64,000 nt of DNA from Halorussus vallis (GTDB lineage Archaea; Halobacteriota; Halobacteria; Halobacteriales; Haladaptataceae). The position numbers and the translations under genes are program-made. The notes under the pieces are model-generated. The model saw nothing but the letters and a program-made list of their open reading frames with translations, was not told where the DNA came from and ran no database searches. How positions within the stretch are numbered: position 1 is the first letter of the stretch; every line of letters begins with the position of its first letter. Positions 1-8,799 of this stretch are shown here, one piece after another. Location: NCBI RefSeq assembly GCF_024138165.1, contig NZ_CP100000.1, positions 744,001 through 808,000 on the forward strand. Reading direction: 5' to 3'.

Positions 1-1098
1 AACGGAGAGCCGATAACCATCGACCGCGAGGGCGACGACGTCGCGCTCCAGCCGTACACCAGCGGGACAACCGGCGAGCCAAAGGGCGTGCTCCTCACCC
101 ACGGGAACCTCCGGGCGCAGGCGTTCTCTGGGTTCGAACTGGTCGACGTCGACCCCGGCGAGGACCGGAGCCTGGCGGTCCTACCGCTGTACCACATCAC
201 CGGCTTCGTCCACTCGACGTGGCAGACGCTGGTCCGGGGCGGAACCGTCCACCTTCGCGACCCCGCCGGATGGGACGCCGAGGACGCCATGCGGACCATC
301 GAGGAGGTGGGAATCACGGGGTTCATCGGCGTCGCGGCGATGTACGTCGACCTGGTCAACCACGAGGCGTTCGGCGAGTACGACCTGTCGAGTCTGCGCG
401 AAACCGGACAGGGCGGCGCGAAGATGCCCGTCGCGGTCCAGCGCGAGTTCGAGTCGGTCGCCGGCGTCGACACCTGGGAGGGTTACGGCCTCACCGAGAC
501 GACCGCGGCGACCCACACCGGCGCGGGGTCGACGTTCGGCCACCGACTCGGGACCATCGGCCAGCCACTCCGGATGACCGACGCGAAAATCGTCGACGAA
601 CGCGGCGACGAGGTCCCGCCGGGCGAGGAGGGCGAACTGCTCGTCAGAGGACCGCAGGTGATGAAGGGGTACCACGACCTGCCCGAGGCGAATGACGCGG
701 CGTTCACCGACGAGGGGTACTTCCGGACCGGCGACGTCGCGCGCCGCGACGCGGAGAACTACTACGAGATAATCGACCGGAAGAAGCACATGATAAACAC
801 GGCGGGGTACAACGTCTACCCCAGCGAAGTCGAGGAGTTGCTGTTCGAACACGAGGGCGTCGCCGACGCCGCCGTGGTCGGCATCCCCGACGACCGGCGG
901 GGTGAGACCGTCAAGGCGTTCGTAGTCCCTGCGCCGGACGCCGCCCCGACCGCCGAGGAGATACGGCAGTTCTGCCTGGAGAACCTCGCGGAGTACAAAC
1001 ACCCCCGCGAGGTCGAGTTCGTCGAGGAACTCCCCCGGACGGCGAGCGGCAAGGTCCGGAAGTTCAAACTGGTCGAGGACGAGGAGTCCCGACAGTGA
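1..1098 (+). CDS. Acyl-CoA synthetase (AMP-forming), 5' truncated by window edge
   Basis: The visible 365 residues are the C-terminal part of an ANL-superfamily ligase, which activates a carboxylic acid to its CoA thioester through an acyl-AMP. The frame is open from base 1, so the gene begins outside the window. Motif A3 (YTSGTTGEPKG) lies at 55-87, A5 is GYGLTETTA, A7 is TGDVARRD, A8 is DRKKHMINTAGYNVYP, and the A10 lysine is in RTASGKVRK at the end. The stop codon overlaps the GTG start of the HAD gene, so the two are probably co-transcribed. The C-terminal half is closely similar to the ligase at 29951-31528, so the two look like paralogs. The substrate cannot be read directly; the neighbours suggest a hydroxylated or medium-chain acid. 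Confidence 0.93.
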   Translation, partial: NGEPITIDREGDDVALQPYTSGTTGEPKGVLLTHGNLRAQAFSGFELVDVDPGEDRSLAVLPLYHITGFVHSTWQTLVRGGTVHLRDPAGWDAEDAMRTIEEVGITGFIGVAAMYVDLVNHEAFGEYDLSSLRETGQGGAKMPVAVQREFESVAGVDTWEGYGLTETTAATHTGAGSTFGHRLGTIGQPLRMTDAKIVDERGDEVPPGEEGELLVRGPQVMKGYHDLPEANDAAFTDEGYFRTGDVARRDAENYYEIIDRKKHMINTAGYNVYPSEVEELLFEHEGVADAAVVGIPDDRRGETVKAFVVPAPDAAPTAEEIRQFCLENLAEYKHPREVEFVEELPRTASGKVRKFKLVEDEESRQ

Positions 1099-1829
1099 CG
1101 GGCGCCGACCCGCACTGGCGGGCGGTGTTCTGGGACATCGGCGGCGTCATCCTGAACGCCGACTCGGTCCGGCGCGCCCACCGGGAGTTCGTCCGGCGCG
1201 TCGTGGAGGAGCACGCACCCGAGACGCCGGTAGCGGACGCGCTCGAAACGTGGCGCGCCGCGGTCGGCGACTACTTCCGCGAGCGCGAGGGCACCGAGTT
1301 CCGGGACGCCCGGATGGCGTACCACCGCGCGGTCGCCGAAGTCGTCGGCGCGGAGATTGTCGAGTCGGAGTGGCGACCCCTCTTCGAGGCGGTGTCCGCC
1401 GAGACGCTCGAACCGAACCCCGGCGCGGTCGAAACCGTCGAGCGACTCGCCGAAACCGACCTTCACGTGGGCGTCGTCAGCGACGTCGACGCCGCGGAGG
1501 GCCGCCGAATTCTGGAGACGTTCGGCATCGACTCGGCGTTCGACTCGATCACGACCTCCGAGGAGGTCGGCCGGACGAAACCCGACCCGGCGATGTTCGA
1601 GGCCGCCCTGTCGGCCGCCGGCGTGCCGGCGGCCGACGCCGTCATGATCGGCGACCGGTACGAACACGACGTGGAAGGGGCGGCCGCGCTGGGACTGACC
1701 ACCGTCGCCTACGGCGCCGACGACGGCCCGGCGGTCGACTACGCCGTCGACGACCTGCGGGAGATTCTCTCGATTCTCGGCGTCGAAGACGCCGTAGACG
1801 ATAACCGTGCCGACGGCGCGGGTGGCTGA
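1095..1829 (+). CDS. HAD-superfamily phosphatase-like hydrolase
   Basis: A 244-residue HAD-fold protein. Motif I is FWDIGGVIL near residue 12, motif II is VVSDVD near 125, the motif III lysine is in RTKPDP and motif IV is GDRYEHDVEG near 181. Motif I reads DxG rather than the usual DxD. That variant is also typical of the HAD domain at the N-terminus of ACAD10, so classical phosphatase activity may be weak or changed. The GTG start at 1095 overlaps the TGA of the upstream ligase, which fixes both the start and the operon. Together with the dehydrogenase at 3294-4502 and the kinase at 4717-5787 it supplies the domain set of ACAD10 as separate genes. Its role in that pathway is inference. Confidence 0.85.
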   Translation: MTGADPHWRAVFWDIGGVILNADSVRRAHREFVRRVVEEHAPETPVADALETWRAAVGDYFREREGTEFRDARMAYHRAVAEVVGAEIVESEWRPLFEAVSAETLEPNPGAVETVERLAETDLHVGVVSDVDAAEGRRILETFGIDSAFDSITTSEEVGRTKPDPAMFEAALSAAGVPAADAVMIGDRYEHDVEGAAALGLTTVAYGADDGPAVDYAVDDLREILSILGVEDAVDDNRADGAGG

Positions 1830-2062
1830 GTCAGCGCGACGACCGCGATTCTCGTTTCCGCAGTTTCCATCCGGCGCAGACCGCAGGCCACCGGCACGCC
1901 GGTCGAGCGAGGGGCCGCCATCTTTAATGAACAGTGCACGGCGGTTGGTATCGGGGAACGTACAATGGGGGACACGCTACTGTTCCGAACCGCGGAGTGT
2001 GCACCGAACCGCAACGGTGGGGCGAAACTCGCCTCGAACCGCGAGGGAAGAGGGACGGAACG

Positions 2063-3232
2063 ATGAGGGCGCTCTGCTGGCACGGCGAGGGCGACGTCCG
2101 GGTCGACGAGGTGCCCGACCCCGAGATCGTCAACCCGCACGACGCGATAATCGAGGTCACCGCCACCGCCATCTGCGGGTCGGACCTCCACCTCTACGAC
2201 GGCTACATGCCGACGATGCGGGAGGGCGACGTGCTGGGCCACGAACCGATGGGCGAGGTGGTCGAGGTCGGCGACGCCGTCGACAACCTCCAGGTGGGCG
2301 ACCGCGTTGTCGTCCCCTTCCCGATCTCCTGCGGGTCGTGCTGGTTCTGCGAGGAAGACATGTACTCGCTCTGTGATAACTCGAACCCGAACGCCGAGAT
2401 GGCCCGCGAGGTGATGGGCCAGTCGCCCGCCGGAATCTTCGGCTACTCCCACATGCTGGGCGGCTACGCCGGCGGACAGGCAGAGTACCTCCGGGTGCCG
2501 TACGCCGACATCGGCCCGATAAAGGTCGACTCCGACCTGCCCGACGAGCAGGTGCTGTTCCTCTCGGACATCTTCCCGACGGGGTACATGGCGGCCGAGA
2601 ACGCCGAGATAGAGGACGGCGACACGGTCGCGGTCTGGGGGTGCGGCCCGGTCGGCCAGTTCGCCATCCAGAGCGCCTGGATGCTCGGCGCGGGCCGGGT
2701 CGTCGCCGTCGACCGGGTGCCCGAGCGCCTCCAGATGGCCCGCGAACACGGCGACGCCGAAACCATCGACTTCGAGGAGGAGGACGTCTACGACCGGCTG
2801 ATGTCGATGACCGGCGGTCGCGGCCCGGACCGCTGTATCGACGCGGTCGGGACGGAGGCCCACGGCGCGGGGCTGATGGGGTTCGCCGACCAGGTGAAAC
2901 AGAAGGCGAAACTGGAGGCCGACCGACCCCACGTGCTCCGGCAGGCGATTCGGTGCTGTCGGAAGGGCGGGACGCTCTCGATTCCCGGCGTCTACATCGG
3001 GCACGCGGACAACTTCCCGGCCGGCCCGATGATGAACAAGGCGCTGACGGTGAAGACGGGCCAGACGCACGTCCAGCGCTACCTCGACCCGCTGCTGGAG
3101 CGCATCGAGGACGGCGACATCGACCCCTCGTTCGTCATCACCCACGACGTGCCCCTGGAGCGCGGCCCGGAGATGTACGAGACGTTCCGGGACAAGGAGG
3201 ACGGGTGCATCAAGGCGGTGTTGACGCCCTGA
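2063..3232 (+). CDS. Zinc-dependent alcohol dehydrogenase (MDR family)
   Basis: A 389-residue medium-chain dehydrogenase/reductase of the glutathione-independent formaldehyde dehydrogenase-like type. It shows the catalytic zinc region [12 protein letters not shown] followed by GHEPMGE, a complete four-cysteine structural zinc site ([15 protein letters not shown]), and a Rossmann motif GCGPVGQFA near residue 193. ATG 2063 is chosen because the protein then starts in the standard way ([12 protein letters not shown]); the frame is open further upstream but that part shows no homology-like features. It converges on the acyl-CoA dehydrogenase, with a perfect hairpin at 3240-3272 between them. It could oxidise a hydroxy-acid or alcohol intermediate of the neighbouring pathway. 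The substrate is unknown. Confidence 0.88.
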   Translation: MRALCWHGEGDVRVDEVPDPEIVNPHDAIIEVTATAICGSDLHLYDGYMPTMREGDVLGHEPMGEVVEVGDAVDNLQVGDRVVVPFPISCGSCWFCEEDMYSLCDNSNPNAEMAREVMGQSPAGIFGYSHMLGGYAGGQAEYLRVPYADIGPIKVDSDLPDEQVLFLSDIFPTGYMAAENAEIEDGDTVAVWGCGPVGQFAIQSAWMLGAGRVVAVDRVPERLQMAREHGDAETIDFEEEDVYDRLMSMTGGRGPDRCIDAVGTEAHGAGLMGFADQVKQKAKLEADRPHVLRQAIRCCRKGGTLSIPGVYIGHADNFPAGPMMNKALTVKTGQTHVQRYLDPLLERIEDGDIDPSFVITHDVPLERGPEMYETFRDKEDGCIKAVLTP

Positions 3233-3239
3233 GAGCGGA

Positions 3240-3272
3240 TTCGGCGAGTCGACCGTCGGTCGACTCGCCGAA
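3240..3272. terminator. Perfect hairpin between convergent genes
   Basis: Arms of 15 bases (3240-3254 and 3258-3272) with a GTC loop form a perfect inverted repeat. It lies between the stop of the zinc dehydrogenase (3232) and the stop of the convergent acyl-CoA dehydrogenase (3294). This is the position expected for a bidirectional terminator or 3'-end processing element. No T-run follows on either strand, so termination is inferred from position and symmetry only. Confidence 0.6.
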
Positions 3273-3293
3273 CTCGAACTCACGACGCCAGCG

Positions 3294-4502
3294 TCAGTAG
3301 CGCGTCAGGTGCTCGACTTCGCTCTCGTCGACGTCCTCGAACGCGTTCCGGGCGATGACGCGCTTGTGAACCTCGTCGGCGCCGTCGATGATGCGGAACT
3401 GTCGGACGTTCTCGTAGAAGTCGGCCAGCGGCAGGTCCTTGCCGATGCCGTTGCCGCCGCAGAGCTGGATTGACGCGTCGATGGCGTCCTGGACGACGTT
3501 CGCCGCGAACGTCTTCGACATCGCCACCTCGATGCGGGCCTCCTCGCCCGCGGCGATTTGGCGCGCGGCGTGGCGGACCATCGTCCGGACGGCGTGGAGT
3601 CTGGTCTCGGCCTCAGCTACCTCGAACCGCAGGGCCTGCTTCTCGGCCAGCGGACCGTCGAAGGCGGTCCGCTGGCTGGCGTACGCCTTCGCGATTTCGA
3701 GCGCGCGCTCGGCCATCCCCGAAAAGCGCATGCAGTGGGTGAGCCTGGCCGGACCGAGGCGCTGTTGGGCGATGGCGAACCCGGCGTTCTCCTCGCCGAG
3801 CAGGTTCTCCTCGGGCACCCGGACGTCGTCGTAGCGAATCTCGGCGTGGCCGGTTCCGGTGACGCCGCCGCCGAGGTGCGGGATGTCCCGGACGACTTCG
3901 ACGCCCGGCGTGTCGGCAGGCACGAGGATGATGGAACAGCCCTCGTACGGATGGGCGTCCTGGTCGGTCCGGGCCATTACCAGCAGGACGTCGGCCTCGC
4001 TCCCCTGGGTGGTCCACCACTTGTGGCCGTTTATGACCCACTCGTCGCCGTCCTTCTCGGCGGTCGTGCGTATCATCTTCGGGTCCGACCCCGCGCCCGG
4101 GTTGGGTTCGGTCATCGAGAACCCCGACCGGATGTCGCCGGCCGCGAGCGGGCGGAGCCACCGCTCCTTCTGGTCGTCGGTGCCGACCAGTTCGAGCGTG
4201 TGCATGTTGCCCTCGTCGGGCGCGTCGACCCGGATGGCCGTCGCGCCGAGGAGGCTCCGGCCAGCCTCCTCGAACACCGGCAATACGTTCCGGAAGTCCA
4301 TCCCCATCCCGCCGTACTCCTCGGGTATCTGGGGCGCGTAGATGTCGTAATCGCGCGCGCGGTCCCGCAGTTCGTCGACCGTCTCCCGGTCGACCGTCGG
4401 ACCGCCCAGGTGTTCGCGTTCGACCGGAATCACTTCCTCCTCGACGAAACTCCGCACCCGGTCGGCGACCTCCCTCGCGCGCTCTGAGTCGTCGTACTCC
4501 AT
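3294..4502 (-). CDS. Acyl-CoA dehydrogenase, ACAD10/ACAD11/LvaC-like
   Basis: A 402-residue flavoprotein of the acyl-CoA dehydrogenase fold. N-terminal helices carry EEYGGMGMDF, the FAD-binding strand region has GFSMTEPNPGAGSDP and KWWTTQGSEAD, and the C-terminal domain has RLGPARLTHCMR and CGGNGIGKDLPLADFY. Where ordinary enzymes have YEGT with the catalytic glutamate, this one has IIDGADEVHK, that is Asp in a DGxDEVH motif. That motif and the RLGPxRxxHCMR block are shared with ACAD10/11, which handle 4-phosphoacyl-CoA. The start at 4502 (MEYDDSE) is preferred over an upstream alternative at 4523. The divergent kinase gene at 4717 strengthens the comparison. The paralog at 25468-26607 keeps the canonical Glu. 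Confidence 0.9.
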   Translation of the reverse strand: MEYDDSERAREVADRVRSFVEEEVIPVEREHLGGPTVDRETVDELRDRARDYDIYAPQIPEEYGGMGMDFRNVLPVFEEAGRSLLGATAIRVDAPDEGNMHTLELVGTDDQKERWLRPLAAGDIRSGFSMTEPNPGAGSDPKMIRTTAEKDGDEWVINGHKWWTTQGSEADVLLVMARTDQDAHPYEGCSIILVPADTPGVEVVRDIPHLGGGVTGTGHAEIRYDDVRVPEENLLGEENAGFAIAQQRLGPARLTHCMRFSGMAERALEIAKAYASQRTAFDGPLAEKQALRFEVAEAETRLHAVRTMVRHAARQIAAGEEARIEVAMSKTFAANVVQDAIDASIQLCGGNGIGKDLPLADFYENVRQFRIIDGADEVHKRVIARNAFEDVDESEVEHLTRY

Positions 4503-4716
4503 ACCCAACAGTCCATGCACCACTGTAAAAGTATTTCTCCGATTATTTTATCCTCGTAAGTACTATATCGGCGTTGGCCGTACAATCGATACGAACGGGC
4601 GCGGTGCGGCCGCGACGCCGTCGCGTCGCGGCCGCCAACGCCGACCGCCGGCCACTGACCGCCGACCGCCGACAGAACGACGCCGACCGACACCGACATC
4701 GGAACCCGATGAGACA

Positions 4717-5787
4717 ATGACCGAGGACGAACTCACCTACTACGACCGACTCGTCGACGAGGACGCACTCCGGGACTACCTGGCCCAGCACCTGGGCGAA
4801 CCGCAGGAGTTCGCGGTGGCCCACCACCAGGAGGGTCACTCGAACGAGACGCTGTTCGTCGACTGGGACGACCGCGGACTGGTCGTTCGGCGGCCGCCGC
4901 CGGGGACCACCGCCGAGACGGCCCACGACGTGCTCCGCGAGTACCGGGTGATGGACGCGCTCCAGGACACCGACGTGCCGGTCCCGACGACCGTACTGGC
5001 CTGCGAGGACTACTCGGTCATCGGGAGCGACTTCTATGTGATGGAGCGAGTCGAGGGCGACGTGCTCCGCGAGCGCGAACCCGAGCGATTCGCCGACGAG
5101 GCCCACCGCCGGCGAATCGGCGAGGAACTGGTCGACACGCTCGCCGAGATTCACGCGCTCGACTACGAGGTAGTCGGACTCGGCGAGTTCGGCCGACCCG
5201 CGGGATACACCGAGCGCCAGGTCGACCGCTGGACCCAGCAGCTCCAGTGGGCGTTCGACCGGACCGCCGAGGAGCGAACCGTGCCGGTGTTAGAGGAGGT
5301 CGGCGAGTGGCTGGTCGCCGAGTGCCCCGACGACCATCCGCACACGCTGGTCCACGGCGACTACAAACTCGACAACGTGATGTTCGGGCCGGGGACCCCG
5401 CCGAAACTGGTCGGGGTGTTCGACTGGGAGATGGCGACGCTCGGCGACCCGCTGGCCGACCTCGGCTGGATGCTCTCGTACTGGCGCGACCCCGACGACC
5501 CCGAACCCGCGACGCCCGAACTGACGGCGACGTTCATGGAGGCGGAGGGGTATCCGAGCAGGCGGGACCTGGTCGACCGGTACGAGGAGGCCACCGGCTT
5601 CGAGTACGACGACGACCGGTTCTACCGGACCCTGGCGGTGTACAAACTCGCCGCGCTCGGCGAGATGTTCTACCGGCGCTACCTGGAGGGCAACAGCGAC
5701 GACCCCCTCTACCCGAAGATGGAGGAGCGAGTCCCCGCCCTCGGCGAGCGCGCCAAGCGCATCATCGACGGCGAGGAACCGCTGTAG
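4717..5787 (+). CDS. APH-family kinase (ACAD10/LvaA-type phosphotransferase)
   Basis: A 356-residue aminoglycoside-phosphotransferase-fold kinase. The catalytic loop is LVHGDYKLDN near residue 212 (HGDxxxDN), followed by the metal-binding FDWEMATLGDPLADLGW. In human ACAD10/11 and in LvaA of the Pseudomonas levulinate operon, this family phosphorylates the 4-hydroxyl of a hydroxyacyl-CoA. The DWExxTLGDPLAD signature is characteristic of that branch rather than of antibiotic kinases. It is divergent from the atypical acyl-CoA dehydrogenase at 3294-4502 and shares a 214-base promoter region with it. A role in antibiotic resistance is unlikely in this setting. Confidence 0.88.
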   Translation: MTEDELTYYDRLVDEDALRDYLAQHLGEPQEFAVAHHQEGHSNETLFVDWDDRGLVVRRPPPGTTAETAHDVLREYRVMDALQDTDVPVPTTVLACEDYSVIGSDFYVMERVEGDVLREREPERFADEAHRRRIGEELVDTLAEIHALDYEVVGLGEFGRPAGYTERQVDRWTQQLQWAFDRTAEERTVPVLEEVGEWLVAECPDDHPHTLVHGDYKLDNVMFGPGTPPKLVGVFDWEMATLGDPLADLGWMLSYWRDPDDPEPATPELTATFMEAEGYPSRRDLVDRYEEATGFEYDDDRFYRTLAVYKLAALGEMFYRRYLEGNSDDPLYPKMEERVPALGERAKRIIDGEEPL

Positions 5788-6283
5788 GAAAGGGTGCGCA
5801 CCGGCAACTTCTGGAACGAGGCGAACGAGGCTCAACCGAGTGGTGCGCGCTGGCGCGGCCCTGCGGTCACGCGAGCGAACGCGAGGCGGCTTCGCCGCCT
5901 CGGAATAGCGAACGGCGGAGCCGTGAGCGAAGCGAGGGTGACCTCGGAAGACGCGGGTTGTCTTCCGGCGGTTTGGGGCCGTGCCAATGCGTGCGAGGGA
6001 TGACTGAACGAACGCCGAAGGCGTGAGTGAGGGAGTCGGCTGGGGAGTCGTGTGGCGTGCGGTGGCGGTGCGGTACTCATAGTCATCGTGTGAGTAGCGG
6101 TCTGCAGTCTGGTTGCTGTGGCAGTCGCGGTCACGGTTGCTGTTGCGGTCGGGTGTTCGCTGCAACAGTTGCGTAGTCAGAGTGCAGTCGGCATTCGTAT
6201 TCTACGCCGCGAAGGTGAATAACCGCTACCGGACCCGCGACCGTCGCCGAACGGGCACCACCGAATTCACGCCTTCTAACCGT
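5788..6283. other. Noncoding spacer with a small hairpin
   Basis: A 496-base gap between the kinase and the convergent solute-binding protein. No frame here looks coding. It contains a perfect hairpin at 5883-5901 (8-base arms, TTC loop) inside a GC-rich stretch, then a low-complexity G/T-rich part at 6030-6170 with a repeated GGTTGCTGT. It sits at the 3' ends of both neighbours, so it may hold their terminators. I see no RNA gene. Confidence 0.5.
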
Positions 6284-7747
6284 CTAGGCGCTCTGTTCGA
6301 TGGCCTGCAACTGGGATTTGAGTTGCGTCATCGCCCGCTTCGGGTTGCCGCCCCGCTGGAACGCGCCGTTGACCTGCTGGGCGATCTTCGAGGATTCCTG
6401 GGGCCAGACCGCCGTGACCGGCCGAGGAATCGCGTTCTCGCCCGCGATTCTGAGCTGTTCGACGTACCGGCCCATGATGGGCACCTGCTTGGCCCGCTCG
6501 GTGGTCAACAGCGGCGGTTCCGGCGGGATGTTGCCGATGACCTCGAACAGCCGGTACTTGAACTCGGTGCTCATCATCGCCTTCAGCACCTCGGCGGCGG
6601 CCTCCTTGTTCTCGGAGTTGGGGTTGATGGCGTTGTGCCACCCGCCCAGCGCCGCCACCGGCCCGCCCGTCATCGGGTACTTGGTCTGTTTCTCGGTCTT
6701 GGCGTACGGAATCGGCATCACGCCCAGGTCCTTGCCGAGGTTGTCCTGCGAACCGCTGGTGTTGATAGCGTAGGGCCAGTTGCGGTGCATCACGGCGTTG
6801 CCCGCCGTGAACGGCTTGCGCGAGGGCTCCTCGGTCCACTGCATCACCGCGGGCGGTGCGATGTTGCCCTGATAGCCGTTCAGGGTATGGTTGGCCTGGG
6901 AACCGTGGATGAACGTCCGGACCATCCTGATGGCGTCGACGACCGGTTTCTCGTCGACGGTGACGGGACGCTTACCGATGGGTCCGAAGAGGTTCTTCCG
7001 GGGGTTGCCGAAGTAGGCACCGCCCCAGCTGGTCATGAACTCGTTGAAGTCACAGCACGACAGCCCCTCGTAGGCGCTCCCCTGGAAGGAGAAGCCGTAC
7101 TGGACGTCACTGTTGTTCATCGCCTCCTTGGTCACCTGCGAGAACCGCTTCCAGGTCATCGACTGGGTCGCCCACTTCTGGAAGTCCGACTGGCCGTACC
7201 CGGCCTGTCGCAGGTGGCGCTTGTTGTACTGCATCGTCGGGAAGTCCGGGAACATCGGAAGCGCGTAGAGGTCGCCGTTCGGCCCCTTTGCGGTCGAGAC
7301 GCTCGCGCCGAAGTACTCCTTCTCGATGCGGTTAATCCGCGACTGCGGGAACGCTCCGAGCTGGCTCAGGTTGGTCAACTGGTCGCGGACGATGAACGGA
7401 ATCGTCCACCCGCTGTCGACGTAGAGGATGTCGGGTTTCTTCCGGTTGGCCGACAGCCACTGCTGGTACTGCGCCCGGCGATTGCCCGTGACGTTCGGCC
7501 CCGCCAGCACCTTCACCTCGATGTCCTTCGACAGGCCGTTCTTGTAGAGGACCGGCTGTAACTGCTCGGTCCAAGTCGACCCCTGCAGGTCCGCGTCGGC
7601 CGCCCACTGAAGCGTGGTCGTGCCGCCCTGCTGGACTTCGCCCACGGCCCCGTCTTCGACGTACCCGCTGAGTCCCGCCGCGGCCCCCGATGCACCCACC
7701 GCTTTGACGAACCGGCGTCTGGAGACGCCGCCCCCATTGTATGTCAT
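6284..7747 (-). CDS. Extracellular solute-binding protein, family 1 (sugar-type ABC)
   Basis: A 487-residue secreted binding protein. The N-terminus has a twin-arginine signal (VSRRRFVKAVGASGAAAGLSG), so it is exported folded through Tat. The mature part resembles carbohydrate-type family 1 binding proteins (GDLYALPMFPDFPTMQYNK, a clear ligand-lobe segment, and a late KAMMSTEFKYRLFEVIGNIP). Start 7747 is chosen because the signal peptide follows directly; the open frame to 7852 adds unlikely sequence. No permease or ATPase for it is encoded nearby, so it is an orphan in this window. Its ligand is unknown. The presence of an adjacent Cys-Cys pair (GLSCCDF) is unusual for this family but may be incidental. 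Confidence 0.87.
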   Translation of the reverse strand: MTYNGGGVSRRRFVKAVGASGAAAGLSGYVEDGAVGEVQQGGTTTLQWAADADLQGSTWTEQLQPVLYKNGLSKDIEVKVLAGPNVTGNRRAQYQQWLSANRKKPDILYVDSGWTIPFIVRDQLTNLSQLGAFPQSRINRIEKEYFGASVSTAKGPNGDLYALPMFPDFPTMQYNKRHLRQAGYGQSDFQKWATQSMTWKRFSQVTKEAMNNSDVQYGFSFQGSAYEGLSCCDFNEFMTSWGGAYFGNPRKNLFGPIGKRPVTVDEKPVVDAIRMVRTFIHGSQANHTLNGYQGNIAPPAVMQWTEEPSRKPFTAGNAVMHRNWPYAINTSGSQDNLGKDLGVMPIPYAKTEKQTKYPMTGGPVAALGGWHNAINPNSENKEAAAEVLKAMMSTEFKYRLFEVIGNIPPEPPLLTTERAKQVPIMGRYVEQLRIAGENAIPRPVTAVWPQESSKIAQQVNGAFQRGGNPKRAMTQLKSQLQAIEQSA

Positions 7748-7943
7748 TATCTGCCAAACCTCCGGAAGAACAACGGTAAACCCCCGTAAATCAGCTTCGC
7801 CAATCGTACTCGAAGCGACAGGAACCCGACCGGACGGCGTCGGTGCGAACACGGTCGGACGCGCTTGGGCGAAGACGGCCGGACATCTTCGGAGCGAAGA
7901 CGACCGGACGCGAATCCGACCTCGCGCTGGCGCGTGCCGAACG

Positions 7944-7949
7944 CTTTAG
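7944..7949 (+). promoter_or_regulatory. TATA-like box for the SDR gene
   Basis: CTTTAG, centred about 28 bases ahead of the ATG at 7974, the usual haloarchaeal spacing for a leaderless transcript. No ribosome-binding sequence lies between. Confidence 0.45.
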
Positions 7950-7973
7950 CCCCGCACGCCCGTTTGCGAAGCC

Positions 7974-8744
7974 ATGACCGACCTCGAGGCGTTCGACCTC
8001 TCTGGAACCGTCGCGGTCGTCACCGGCGGCACTCGCGGTATCGGCCGCGCCATCGCCGCAGGGTTCGCCGACGCCGGGGCCGACGTGGTGCCGACCTCAC
8101 GAACCGAGGAGTCCGTCGAGGAAGCCGTCGCCGACGTCCGCGACCGCGGGGCGTCGTCGCTCGTCCACCCGACCGACGTGACCGACGAAGCGTCGATACG
8201 CGACTTGTTCGACCGCGTCGACGACGAACTCGGCGGCGTCGACTGCGTGGTGAACAACGCGGGCGTCAACCCCGACGCGGCGCTGGGACCGCCCGAAGAC
8301 GTCGACCCGGTGGCGTTCGACTTAACCGTCGACGTGAACCTCCGCGGGGCGTTCACCTGCGCCCGGACGGCGGCCGAGTCGCTCGCCGAGCGCGGCGGGA
8401 GCGTCATCAACGTCGCCAGCGTCGGCGGCGTCGTGGGCCTGCCCCGCCAGCACCCCTACGTCGCCTCGAAGCACGGCCTCGTCGGCCTCACCAAGAGCGT
8501 GGCGCTCGACTGGGCGCCGGACGTGCGAATCAACGCGCTCGCGCCGGGGTACGTGAAGACTGACCTCACCGAGGAACTGCAGGCGAACGAACGACTCCGG
8601 GAGTCCATCGTCGACCGGACGCCGCTCGCGCGGTTCGCCGACCCCGAGGAGATAGCCGGCCCGGCCGTCTTCCTGGCCAGCGACGCCGCCTCGTTCGTCA
8701 CCGGCGAGTGCCTCGCGGTCGACGGCGGGTGGACCGCGCGGTGA
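7974..8744 (+). CDS. Short-chain dehydrogenase/reductase (FabG-like)
   Basis: A 256-residue SDR. It has the NAD(P)-binding motif TGGTRGIGRAIA near residue 17, the NNAGVN motif near 92, catalytic Ser in NVASVGG and the YxxxK pair in HPYVASKHGLVG near 156. The C-terminal LASDAASFVTGECLAVDGG is typical of 3-oxoacyl reductases. It probably interconverts a keto and a hydroxy group on an acyl chain. In the lva pathway a reductase of this family makes 4-hydroxyacyl-CoA from levulinyl-CoA, so a link to the 1-5787 module is possible, though it stands as its own transcript here. Confidence 0.9.
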   Translation: MTDLEAFDLSGTVAVVTGGTRGIGRAIAAGFADAGADVVPTSRTEESVEEAVADVRDRGASSLVHPTDVTDEASIRDLFDRVDDELGGVDCVVNNAGVNPDAALGPPEDVDPVAFDLTVDVNLRGAFTCARTAAESLAERGGSVINVASVGGVVGLPRQHPYVASKHGLVGLTKSVALDWAPDVRINALAPGYVKTDLTEELQANERLRESIVDRTPLARFADPEEIAGPAVFLASDAASFVTGECLAVDGGWTAR

Positions 8745-8799
8745 CGAATCGATTCCGGAATACTTGTTTCGCTGAGATGTGGTGGTCGTAACGATCGCC

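Noticed and set aside
4717-5787. Antibiotic-resistance phosphotransferase
   Set aside because: The APH fold is shared, but the DWExxTLGDPLAD motif and the neighbouring dehydrogenase place it with metabolic kinases of the ACAD10/LvaA type.
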